A stretch of DNA of 64,000 nucleotides from Streptomyces sp. T12 (GTDB taxonomy: Bacteria > Actinomycetota > Actinomycetes > Streptomycetales > Streptomycetaceae): positions 992,001-1,056,000 of the forward strand of contig NZ_CP117866.1 in the NCBI RefSeq assembly GCF_028736035.1, read 5' to 3'. Of this stretch, positions 47,152-54,990 are shown in pieces (position 1 is the first letter of the stretch; each line of letters begins with the position of its first letter). The translations under genes were made by a program, and so were the position numbers. Under the pieces are notes generated by a model. The model was not told where the DNA came from and made no database searches. It was given only the letters and a program-made list of their open reading frames with translations.

Positions 47152-48438
47152 TCACCAGCCTGTCGGCAGACCGGCGATGAACGAGGTGAGCCGGTCGGCG
47201 ATGAGTCGGTCGTCCTGGGCCGAGTAGTGCCAGTCGCAGCCGAGGAAGTCCAGGCCCGAGTCGTCGAGGAACCAGTAGCGGACCCGGCTGTCGCCGGCGT
47301 CGTTGCGCGTCTTGACCACCTGCTGGACATGGCCGGCGTACTGGCCGGCGCCGACCGCCACGATGGTCGTGTCGTCCCCGTAGCGCGACCGCAGCTTCTG
47401 GATGAAGTCGTCGTAGGCGGTGCGGTAGCCGGCCGCGAGGCTGTCGGACGTCCACGGCTCACCGGGGTTGATGGCGGTCGAGAAGTCGTTGGTGCCGAGG
47501 TTGACCACCACGACCTGGGGGCGCCAGGTGCCCGGGTTCTGCCAGACGTCGCCGGGCACGTTCAGCAGGGCACGGTCGTAGAAGGTCCGGTAGGTGACGT
47601 CCCGGGAGCCTCCGTTGTAGTTACGGACCATGCCAAGTCCCGAGTAGCCGTTGATCTGGTAGTCGGCGTTCAGTTGCCGGGCGGTGAGGGCGCCGTAGCT
47701 CACGTCGGCGTTGGTGGTCCGCTTGACCTGGTCCCAGGTGCAGGTGCGGGAGGTCGAGAGGTTGCCGTAACCCACCGTGAGGGAGTCGCCGATGAACTCG
47801 ATCTGGCGGTTGCGGGCGGCCGGTTTGCTCAGCACGGCACCTCCGGGCGCGGCGACGAAGCCTCCGAACACGCTGGTGTCCCCTGGAGTGTCGTTGCGCT
47901 TGACGAGCCGGACGGTGTGCGTGCTGTTGGACAGGCCGTTGATCCAGTGCGTGGTGTTGCCGGGCGTGACGAGCGTGGCAACGGTGGATCCATCGATCTG
48001 GACGTCGTAGTCGGCAGCGGAGTCGTTGAGCACGATGCCCACGCCGGTCCCGCTGACGCGGCCCTCGAAGTACACGCCGGGCCAGCTGTACTGCACCGTG
48101 TTCCCGGCGTCCTTGACCCTTCCCGCGGTGTGCGCCTGTGCCGTCACTCCCGTCGCGCGGACCAGTTGGCACTGCTGGTTGGCGCCGCCCCAGTCGGCGA
48201 ACTGCACGACCTTGGCGCCGTCCGCGGTGGAGGCGTTCTGCACCTCGACCGCCTTGCCGCTGTTGCGGTTGACCAGCACACATGACGCGCTCGTGTCCAC
48301 GGTGGCCGCCTGTGCCGTCCCGGCGGCACCCAACCCGGTCAGGAGCGTTGCCATCAGGGCGGTCACCGCGGCGAGCACGGCCGCTCGCCTCCCGCGTCGC
48401 CGCCACGGAACGCTGAGTGTCATATACGTGCCCTGCAT
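47152..48438 (-). CDS. secreted SGNH esterase, CE2 acetyl-xylan-esterase type, with partial ricin-like module
   Basis: The 428-residue protein has a signal peptide, then only about 45 residues of a ricin-type lectin (CVLVNRNSGKAVEVQNASTA). A CE2 jelly-roll domain follows (YSWPGVYFEGRVSGTGVGI), then an SGNH domain with GDSLTVGYG, NLGTNDF and the DWHYSAQDD catalytic pair. ATG at 48438 has AAGGAG seven bases before. CE2 enzymes remove acetyl groups from hemicellulose; xyloglucan galactose is often acetylated. The lectin module is too short for a full trefoil, perhaps an in-frame deletion. Confidence 0.88.
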   Translation of the reverse strand: MQGTYMTLSVPWRRRGRRAAVLAAVTALMATLLTGLGAAGTAQAATVDTSASCVLVNRNSGKAVEVQNASTADGAKVVQFADWGGANQQCQLVRATGVTAQAHTAGRVKDAGNTVQYSWPGVYFEGRVSGTGVGIVLNDSAADYDVQIDGSTVATLVTPGNTTHWINGLSNSTHTVRLVKRNDTPGDTSVFGGFVAAPGGAVLSKPAARNRQIEFIGDSLTVGYGNLSTSRTCTWDQVKRTTNADVSYGALTARQLNADYQINGYSGLGMVRNYNGGSRDVTYRTFYDRALLNVPGDVWQNPGTWRPQVVVVNLGTNDFSTAINPGEPWTSDSLAAGYRTAYDDFIQKLRSRYGDDTTIVAVGAGQYAGHVQQVVKTRNDAGDSRVRYWFLDDSGLDFLGCDWHYSAQDDRLIADRLTSFIAGLPTGW

Positions 48439-48833
48439 CCTTGTCTCCTTCACCGAGTGGGTCAGCCGGTCCACCGAAGGCAGGCCCCAGCCGCGTCGAG
48501 ACCGAACCATTGGCCGGACCTGCCGTTACGGATCACCTGCGAGCGGCGGGCCTCATCGGCGGTCACCGCCGATCACGCGTGAATGGCGAGGCCTTCGAAT
48601 GGCCACCATGAGTCGCCGTCCCGGACGCCCGGAGCACGAGCGGGGTGAAGCGCGCTCGGCTCAGTACCGCGGAGCAGCCCCGAGTTGGCGCCGTCGCGGA
48701 TCTCGATCGCGCTGCCACCATGCGTATCGGCGGTGCCCGCACGTGCCCTCCCCGGTGACGCGCCGTCGGCTCGGAGAAGGCGTCTGGTCACTCCAGGCGC
48801 TCCGGACGCGATTCTCCGGCGCACACCATATTG

Positions 48834-48847
48834 TCGAAGCGCTTCGA
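48834..48847. promoter_or_regulatory. TCGAAGCGCTTCGA, LacI-family operator candidate
   Basis: This is a perfect 14-base palindrome with the central GCGC core of LacI/GalR operators. It differs from the CebR boxes at 37.3 kb, so another sugar regulator is implied. Confidence 0.55.
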
Positions 48848-48920
48848 ATGTAACCGGCTGCGACGCTTGCATCTCAGGTCCGTAGGTATGGAGCTACGGC
48901 GGACGATCGGCGGGGCTATG

Positions 48921-48934
48921 TCGAAGCGCTTGAT
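48921..48934. promoter_or_regulatory. TCGAAGCGCTTGAT, imperfect second LacI-type site
   Basis: The first eleven bases match the site at 48834, and the right arm has three mismatches. The centres are 87 bases apart, compatible with looping or with two promoters. Confidence 0.4.
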
Positions 48935-49139
48935 CATTTGATCCGGGCCCTCAAACGATGCGGCACGCCTGTCGCGTTGTGCCACCCACGTATCGGCATC
49001 GCGGCGGGCGAACAACCGCGGTGTCCGGACACGCGCAGATCGCGGCCACGTGAGTCCGGCCGCGCGCGACCAGGTGGTCGGTCGTCTCGCATGCTCCGCC
49101 GAGCTCCAGCGGGCGCTCCCCGGGCGGAGCCGCCACGCC

Positions 49140-49315
49140 GTCCGCCCAGGCGACCTCGATCGCGCAGTTCGCCCGCGGGTCACCAACCGCCCGGCCGTCC
49201 TCCTCCTCGCACCGGACTCCCTCCCGGACCACGCCTGCATGCCCCAGGCCCACATAGACGAGCGCGAGGACGTCATCGCCGGCGCCCTCGCCCGGTTCAG
49301 CAGTTCCAGCGCCGG
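49140..49315 (+). pseudogene. GH6 endoglucanase fragment
   Basis: The frame encodes TSIAQFARG and, after a one-base slip, RPAVLLLAPDSLPDHACMPQ and HIDEREDVIAGALARF. These match IAQFAGG, RPAVVVLEPDSLGDYGCMTQ and IDERESMLTGALTEF in the intact GH6 at 37.5-38.4 kb. In the acid motif LEPDSLGD the Glu and Gly have changed (LAPDSLPD). The piece ends abruptly at the 3' end of the small unknown gene. Confidence 0.75.
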
Positions 49316-49316
49316 G

Positions 49317-49592
49317 TCAAGGACGAGAGCTGTCCTCCACCTTCTCGAAGAAGAACTCGTGCTTGAGGAAGGAGACGTCGTACTCGTGACCGGACTGAGG
49401 CGGCAGCAGTTGGGAGGCCTGGAACAGGCGCCACCCGTCGAGCAGTGCGGCAAGCCCTGTGGGATAGGGCGGCTCGTCGCTGTCACCGGTCGTCGGGTGG
49501 GTCCGGCCGGTCCCGTCGTATCGGGACCAGCCCACGACGTGGGAGTCCAGCGTCGACGTCGCGAGATAGAGGACCAGAACCTGCTGCCTCAT
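49317..49592 (-). CDS. small protein of unknown function, translationally coupled to the dioxygenase gene
   Basis: The 91-residue protein starts MRQQVLVLYLATSTLDSHVV and has a conserved-looking core, LLDGWRLFQASQL then SGHEYDVSFLKHEFFFEKV. It has no signal peptide or membrane helix. Its ATG overlaps the stop of the upstream phytanoyl-CoA-dioxygenase-like gene in an ATGA, so the two are co-translated. A decayed paralog lies at 38449-38580. The family is not one I can name, but conservation across two copies shows it is real. Confidence 0.7.
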   Translation of the reverse strand: MRQQVLVLYLATSTLDSHVVGWSRYDGTGRTHPTTGDSDEPPYPTGLAALLDGWRLFQASQLLPPQSGHEYDVSFLKHEFFFEKVEDSSRP

Positions 49593-50407
49593 GCGTGACT
49601 CCTCAAGGTGGGCCGGTTGCTGACGCGCGTGACCCAGTACTCGACGTCGAACGAGTCGTCACCGGTCAGGGCCCGCCAAAGGAGGACCCGGTTGTAGATC
49701 TCCAGTCGGGCCGTGGCCTGCTCGTACCAGGGGAAGTACGTGTTGAGTTCCGCGGTCACCGCGGGGTCGTGCAGGTCGGAGACGTCCCACAGACGCACCT
49801 GCGGCACGGTCGGGTTGAGGCGGAGTTTGTACATGTAGCGACGGCGCGCGGTGTCGTTGCGGCGGCCACTGTGCCAGATGCCGTGGTGCAGGAGAACGAC
49901 CGTGCCTGCCGGGCAGGTCAGACGGGTCTGCCCCCTGAGGTTCTGGACGCGGCCGACATCCGTCTCGTTGATCCTGCGCAGATGGCTTCCGGGCACACTG
50001 AGGGTGCCGCCCATCTCGGCGGTCACCTCGTGCGGGTAGTACATGAGCTGGATGTCGAACGCGTCCGGCCGCACGTCGATGATCGCGTCTCCGTGGAGCG
50101 GCTGCGCCTGTCCCTCGTGCGGCTCGCGCACATGAACCGCATGGTGGTCGACGGTCGGCCCGGGGCCGACCAGGCTCTCGACGGCGCCTGCGGCGACCGG
50201 AAGGTCGAGCAGCTCGTGGACGAACGTGTCCCGCGCGAACGCCCCGTCCAGCGGAGTGCCGTAGGCCACTTCCGGCAGGCCCTGCGGCAAGGCCGCGATG
50301 GCCCGTTCGTTGATCTCTTGCGGCACCACCCCGTCCAGGCGCAGATATCCCTGCGCGACGAAGCGCGCCACCTGAACCGATGTCAGGAGTTGCTGGCTGG
50401 TTGACAT
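49589..50407 (-). CDS. phytanoyl-CoA dioxygenase (PhyH)-family Fe(II)/2-oxoglutarate enzyme
   Basis: This 272-residue protein carries the Fe(II) facial triad as His105-x-Asp107 (PLHGDAIID) and a distal His in HGIWHSGRR, with the following RR as the likely 2-oxoglutarate anchor. The start ATG at 50407 lies 73 bases from the divergent AraC gene; the longer frame would cross that promoter. The substrate is unknown; members hydroxylate lipids, amino acids or natural products. It is coupled to a small unknown protein, which may be its substrate-side partner. Confidence 0.82.
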   Translation of the reverse strand: MSTSQQLLTSVQVARFVAQGYLRLDGVVPQEINERAIAALPQGLPEVAYGTPLDGAFARDTFVHELLDLPVAAGAVESLVGPGPTVDHHAVHVREPHEGQAQPLHGDAIIDVRPDAFDIQLMYYPHEVTAEMGGTLSVPGSHLRRINETDVGRVQNLRGQTRLTCPAGTVVLLHHGIWHSGRRNDTARRRYMYKLRLNPTVPQVRLWDVSDLHDPAVTAELNTYFPWYEQATARLEIYNRVLLWRALTGDDSFDVEYWVTRVSNRPTLRSHA

Positions 50408-50480
50408 GCGACGAACGTACGGGCCCTGTCCGGATCGGTCGTGGGCTGAAATCGTCCAGTGCTGGTAATTTTCCATCCTC

Positions 50481-51275
50481 GTGAAGCACGCGACACTACG
50501 CATCGACGAGGCGCCCACCGTGGCCAATGCCGGCATCGGGGTGCACGGCGTCTCCACCGCCCACGACGTCTTCCGGCTGCCCGACCTGTGGCAGCTGCAC
50601 CTCTACCACTACGACGGTGCACTGTCCCTCGGGCAGTCGGTCCACCCCATACGCCCCGGCCACGTCAGCCTCGTGCCACCGAACACCGAGGTGCACTTCC
50701 ACTACAGGGGCAGGTCGGAGCACTTCTACGTCCACCTGCGGCTGCACGACGGCGGAACCGCGCGCATGGTCCCGGTGATGCAGGACGCCGCGACGGAGAG
50801 CACGCGCCTGGCCGATCTCCTCCGAAACGCCGTGACAGCCATGCCGACCTCTCCCCCGCGAGCCACGGCCGAGGTCTGGACCGCTCTGTGGCGCATCGCC
50901 GAGTTGCCGAGGGGCGATGAAACCAGGCGCCGCCACCCCTTCGTGACCGCCGCACAGGCCTACGTCGAGGAACACCTGGCCGGCCCGCTGTCCGTACCGG
51001 ACGTCGCTCGCGCCGTCGGAATCTCCCACACCCACCTGACGCGTGTGTTCCGCGCCGAAACCGGCCTCACAGTCGTGTCGTACATACGGCACCGACGCCT
51101 TCAACGCGCCCGCCACCTCCTGTTGTCCTCCACCCTGGCCATCACCGCCATCGCCGCGGCCGTGGGCATCGCCGATCTCCAGGCCTTCAACAAGGCCTGC
51201 CGCCGTGAACTCGGCGCGAGCCCGCGTGACATACGCGCGGCTGCCCCTGCGGGGCCGAACGGCCCAGGCCCGTGA
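50481..51275 (+). CDS. AraC-family regulator divergent from the dioxygenase operon
   Basis: The 264-residue protein has an N-terminal cupin-like sensing domain (LYHYDGALSLGQSVHPIRPG, then HVSLVPPNTEVHFHY). A C-terminal double helix-turn-helix follows, with SVPDVARAVGISHTHLTRVF and ITAIAAAVGIADLQAFNKAC, then RRELGASPRDIRA. The start is GTG at 50481. The 73-base gap with the dioxygenase gene would hold both promoters, so it most likely activates that operon in response to a small ligand. Confidence 0.88.
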   Translation: MKHATLRIDEAPTVANAGIGVHGVSTAHDVFRLPDLWQLHLYHYDGALSLGQSVHPIRPGHVSLVPPNTEVHFHYRGRSEHFYVHLRLHDGGTARMVPVMQDAATESTRLADLLRNAVTAMPTSPPRATAEVWTALWRIAELPRGDETRRRHPFVTAAQAYVEEHLAGPLSVPDVARAVGISHTHLTRVFRAETGLTVVSYIRHRRLQRARHLLLSSTLAITAIAAAVGIADLQAFNKACRRELGASPRDIRAAAPAGPNGPGP

Positions 51276-51436
51276 GCGGGCACCGGACGACAGCCGCCGC
51301 GGACAGGGCGGACAGGGCCGCGCCGCGCAACCTGATCATCCCTGAGCCGGCGAGGCACCTCACCGTGCGGAAGCGCGGCCCTGCTCGGCGAAGGCGCCGA
51401 CCACGCCCCTGGCCCGGCCTCACCGAGGTCGCACGA

Positions 51437-51565
51437 TCACTGGCCGGTGACGACGCCTGACAGCTCGTTCGTGCTCTCAGGCAGGGTCACGGACGTGACC
51501 TTCTTGCCAGATTCGATGTCGATGGCGTACAGCATGCGCTTGCCCGACTCGGAGACGTACGCGGT
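51437..51565 (-). pseudogene. C-terminal tail of a YncE-like beta-propeller protein
   Basis: The minus strand encodes EHTAYVSESGKRMLYAIDI, then ESGKKVTSVTLPESTNELSG, ending at a TGA at 51437-51439. This is the last blade of a six- or seven-bladed propeller of the kind with a YVSE and IDxxSGKK pattern. The rest of the gene is replaced by IS110 sequence. Confidence 0.5.
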
Positions 51566-51576
51566 GTGCTCACGGC

Positions 51577-51910
51577 GCCAAGCTACGGATCAGCGATGAC
51601 AGCGCAGGTTTCCACACCCTGATGGAACTGCTTGCCCGACACGGCGACAGTGCCGAGGACCCAATCCCGGTCGCCATCGAGACCCCCGTGGGCTGCTCGT
51701 CGCCGGCTTGCGCGCCACCGGCCGCAGGATCGACGCGATCAACCCACTGGCCGCCGCCCGCTACCGCGATCGCGCCAGTGTCTCCCGAGTCAAGTCCGAC
51801 GCAGCTGACGCCCGGGTCCTGGCCGACATTCTGCGGACCGACCGGCACGCCCACCGCCCCCTTCCTGACGACAGCGAAGCCGGGCAGGCCGTCACCGTCC
51901 TGGCCCGCGT
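51577..51910 (+). mobile_element. IS110-family transposase fragment
   Basis: Two frames join near 51695 to give LRISDDSAGFHTLMELLARH, PIPVAIETPVG, then LRATGRRIDAINPLAAARYR, RVKSDAADARVLADILRTDR and HAHRPLPDDSEAGQAV. This is the DEDD-type catalytic region of IS110 transposases (the AIET and KSDAxDA motifs). Both the N-terminal tip and the C-terminal serine-containing part are missing. No inverted repeats are expected in this family. Confidence 0.75.
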
Positions 51911-52335
51911 GATTCTCACGCCGCACCCACGCCTGCGTCAGCGGCCCTTGATGGAGCCGGTGCCGGTCCGCGAGCGTGGTGAGGATGCGCTGATAGTCCA
52001 CCGACAGCACCGACCAGGCCAGTCCCTCACGCCATACCGGCACCTGCGACTTCGGTCTCGCCGCCTGCCCGGGCGCCGGGCGCGGGTCCGTGTCCTGCGG
52101 GCCGGGGGCGGCCTCTTGATCAGAGATGTTGCCGTTGTCCGGAGCCAGGACGGTGCACACCCGCCTGCGGGCGATCGCCCACTCCGCCCAGTCCGACATG
52201 AGATGTCTTCGACTGCTCGGCCACCGCCTGGTCACGCGTGGGCACCAAGGTGCCGTCCACAATGAGCACAGTGCCCTCACGGAACCGTCGGCGCGCGGCC
52301 GCAGCGCGAGCGGTACCTACTGGGACGACCACGCA
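51911..52335 (-). mobile_element. remnants of a second transposon: DDE transposase piece and associated frame
   Basis: The minus strand at about 52206-52284 encodes FREGTVLIVDGTLVPTRD, followed by AVAEQSKTSH, the first-aspartate region of an IS5-type DDE transposase. In another frame at about 51935-52055 it encodes PKSQVPVWREGLAWSVLSVD, then YQRILTTLADRHRLHQGPLT, a pattern I associate with transposon-linked Streptomyces proteins. Each piece is short and out of frame with the other. The element cannot move. Confidence 0.55.
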
Positions 52336-52771
52336 CCGAACCCAGTCCCGGCACCGCGCTCACCCGCCCAGAGACCGAGTCGCATCGACCGGCTCGGCCT
52401 TCGTTCGGGCCACTTGCCGCAGCGAAGCTCAGGGCCCGATCCGCCCCTGATGCCCGAGTTCTACGGAGCGTAGTCAGCACCAAGTCAGCACGGGAGAGGC
52501 GAACACGGGTGATGACGTGGGAATTTAGTCGGCACCAAACCAGCACGGGAGTCAGCAGGCCACCGTCAAATCACCCTCAACTGCGCTTCCCGGACAGCAC
52601 CAATTTCGCCCTCTCCTGACCTCTCAGCCGCCGCGCCGCGAGCAGGCATGGTGGCCCCACGCATAACCTCAGCCCGAACTATGTTGCCCCACCACATGTG
52701 CGCCTGACCTGCACGTTTCTACGGTGTGCGAACACGTACCCGCCCCCACCGCACACGAGGAAGTGGCGCAC
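52336..52771. other. intergenic region, nothing recognised
   Basis: Between the transposon remnants and the transporter fragment there is no protein pattern or strong palindrome. Both flanks are debris, so the stretch is probably relic sequence. Confidence 0.4.
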
Positions 52772-52942
52772 ATGGCCTCCGGAACCACCGCTCCCCCACC
52801 ACCCGCGAACCTCCGTCGCATCGTCGCCGCCAGCCTCATCGGCACCACCATCGAGTGGTACGACTTCTTCCTCTACGGCTCAGTCGCGCCTGCAGGCACC
52901 GACAGTGCCCATGCCAGCCCGTCCGGCGTCGGCTCCACGTGA
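52772..52942 (+). pseudogene. MHS-family MFS transporter, first 50 residues only
   Basis: The frame MASGTTAPPPPANLRRIVAA, then SLIGTTIEWYDFFLYGSVA, is the hallmark start of metabolite:H+ symporters. After the first helix, the sequence changes to unrelated residues and stops at 52942. The remaining eleven helices are absent. Confidence 0.75.
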
Positions 52943-53230
52943 TGGGTCATCGGAATCGTCTCAGCGTCAACGAGGGCGAGAGAACCTGCAGCTCAGGAGC
53001 ATCTCTTCGGCTCGCTGAACGTACCTTCAGGGGCCCGGAGCGTCACATGAGCGTCACGGCCACCGCCTGCGGTGGCTTACCCACTGCCGATCCCGGCGAG
53101 TGCCTTGCGCAGCCGCTCGGCGTGATCGGCCGGCACCGCCCTCCGCAGAGCGACGCCGCGGCGGTGGCATGACTGGGGAAGCTCATGCCACCACCGAGGG
53201 GATCGGGGCGGAAGCGGGTACTTCTTCCTC

Positions 53231-54682
53231 CTAAGACGCCGTGACGCGGTCCGGCGTGTGTGTCCCGTTCCGTGCGGCCCGGCGCTGGCGGACCACGGCG
53301 AAGACCACCACACCCAAGGCCACCAGGGTGGAGAGGACGACCTGGTCGCGGCCGCCGCCGTCGGCCGTGTCGGTGAGCATGTAGCCCAGGACGAAGGTGA
53401 TGAGGGCGATGGTGGCCCAGGTCAGGTAGGGGTAGAGCCACATCCGTACGACCAGCTTCTCCGGGGACTCCCGCTCGATGATCTTGCGCATCCGCAGCTG
53501 GGAGAAGCAGATCACCAGCCAGACGAACAGGGCGATCGCGCCGGAGGAGTTGAGCAGGAACTGGAAGACAGTGTCCGGCCACAGGTAGTTGAAGGCGACC
53601 GCGACGAAGCCGAAGACCACCGAGGCCAGGATGGCCGAGCGCGGGACGCCACGGTCCGTCGTCCGACCGAAGGCAGCCGGGGCGTCGCTGCGGCGGCCGA
53701 GGGAGAAGGCCATGCGGGAGGCCGTGTACAGGCCGGAGTTGAGACAGGACAGCACCGAGGTCAGCACGATGGCGTTCATGATCTGGCCGGCGTGCGGGAT
53801 GCCGACGGAGCTGAGGGCGGCGACGTACGAGCCGTCCTTGAGGATGGCCGGGTCGTCCCAGCGCAACAGCGAGACCACGATCAGGATCGAGCCCAGGTAG
53901 AACACGGCGATCCGCCAGATGACGCTGTTGGTGGCCTTGGTGACGGCGGCCTGCGGGTTCGCGGTCTCACCCGCCGCCAGCGTGACGATCTCGCTGCCCA
54001 TGAAGGAGAAGACGACCATCAGGACGCCGGTGAGTATCGCCCCTGGTCCGTTCGGTAGAAAGCCGCCGTGCGCCGTGAGGTTGGAGAAGCCGCTCGCCGG
54101 GTGGTCCGAGCCGGGCAGCAGACCGAAGATGGCGAGGCCGCCGACCACGATGAACGCGGCGATCGCGACGACCTTGATGCCGGCGAACCAGAACTCGAAC
54201 TCACCGTAGGAGCTCACCGAGGCCAGATTGGTGGCGGTGAGGACGACCATGACGATCAGGGCCCAGCCCCACTGCGGGACCGCCGGTATCCAGCCGGCCA
54301 GGATCTTGGCCCCGGCGGTCGCCTCGACGGCGAGCACCACGACCCAGAAGAACCAGTACAGCCAGCCGATGGTGAAGCCGGCCCACCGGCCCAGCGCGCG
54401 GTCGGCGTAGGCGGAGAACGAGCCGGAGGTGGGGTTGGCCGCGGCCATCTCACCGAGCATGCGCATCACGAGGACGACCAGGACGCCGACGAGGGCGTAC
54501 GAGATCAGGATGCCGGGGCCGGCGGCGGCGATGCCGGAGCCGGAGCCGACGAACAGGCCGGCGCCGATGACACCGCCGATCGCGATCATCGACAGATGGC
54601 GGTTCTTCAGTCCGGCCTGCAGGCCGGACTCGGGCTCTGTGGGAGGGCTTTTGGGGACGGTTGTGGTCATCTCGACATCCAT
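53231..54682 (-). CDS. APC-superfamily amino acid permease (GabP/AroP type)
   Basis: This 483-residue protein has twelve hydrophobic helices and the amino-acid-transporter signatures LKNRHLSMIAIGGVIGAGLF near residue 25, GEMAAANPTSGSFSAYA and SEIVTLAAGETANPQ. It imports an amino acid or gamma-aminobutyrate by proton symport. ATG at 54682 or 54670 is the start; neither has a strong ribosome site. It is divergent from a GntR gene with a palindrome in the gap. Confidence 0.9.
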   Translation of the reverse strand: MDVEMTTTVPKSPPTEPESGLQAGLKNRHLSMIAIGGVIGAGLFVGSGSGIAAAGPGILISYALVGVLVVLVMRMLGEMAAANPTSGSFSAYADRALGRWAGFTIGWLYWFFWVVVLAVEATAGAKILAGWIPAVPQWGWALIVMVVLTATNLASVSSYGEFEFWFAGIKVVAIAAFIVVGGLAIFGLLPGSDHPASGFSNLTAHGGFLPNGPGAILTGVLMVVFSFMGSEIVTLAAGETANPQAAVTKATNSVIWRIAVFYLGSILIVVSLLRWDDPAILKDGSYVAALSSVGIPHAGQIMNAIVLTSVLSCLNSGLYTASRMAFSLGRRSDAPAAFGRTTDRGVPRSAILASVVFGFVAVAFNYLWPDTVFQFLLNSSGAIALFVWLVICFSQLRMRKIIERESPEKLVVRMWLYPYLTWATIALITFVLGYMLTDTADGGGRDQVVLSTLVALGVVVFAVVRQRRAARNGTHTPDRVTAS

Positions 54683-54990
54683 GGAGGGAGTGCGGACCAG
54701 GGCCCCTGGAAATTAGTTCAGTACGATCTAAAAGAACAAGACTTGTTTAACTGTTCACCTTGCTCTATTTTTCGTGCAGCGTGTACGGCGACTGCCGTCC
54801 TCCGTGACTGCCACCGCGCCGTTCCCGTCTCGTCCCCGTCTCGGCCCCTTGTCGTCCCCTTGTCGTCCCCGTGTTCCGGTCCCCTGGGGAGCCCCCATGC
54901 ACCACACCGCGGCATGGTCGCGAGAACCCTCCGTGCGGATGCCGTCGCCGTGGGCCCTGCCCGCGCTCGACAGGCCGTTAGGGTGGCGTC
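54683..54990. promoter_or_regulatory. divergent promoter region between permease and GntR gene
   Basis: The left 90 bases are AT-rich and contain the AACAAG-A-CTTGTT palindrome at 54735-54747. The middle, 54821-54875, is a pyrimidine-rich track of degenerate repeats of CCCCGTCTCG and CCCCTTGTCGT. Both genes could be controlled here. Confidence 0.5.
54735..54747. promoter_or_regulatory. AACAAG-A-CTTGTT palindrome, candidate GntR operator
   Basis: This perfect 6-1-6 inverted repeat lies 53 bases before the permease start and 244 bases before the divergent GntR start. AT-rich short palindromes of this kind are typical GntR-family sites. Confidence 0.55.

Larger units (their letters stand above)
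48439..49139. other. intergenic region with LacI-type palindromes
   Basis: No recognised gene. A minus-strand open stretch at 48573-48872 reads SAIEIRDGANSGLLRGTEP and could be a protein tail, but I cannot name it. Two LacI-type operator-like sites are described separately. Confidence 0.4.
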
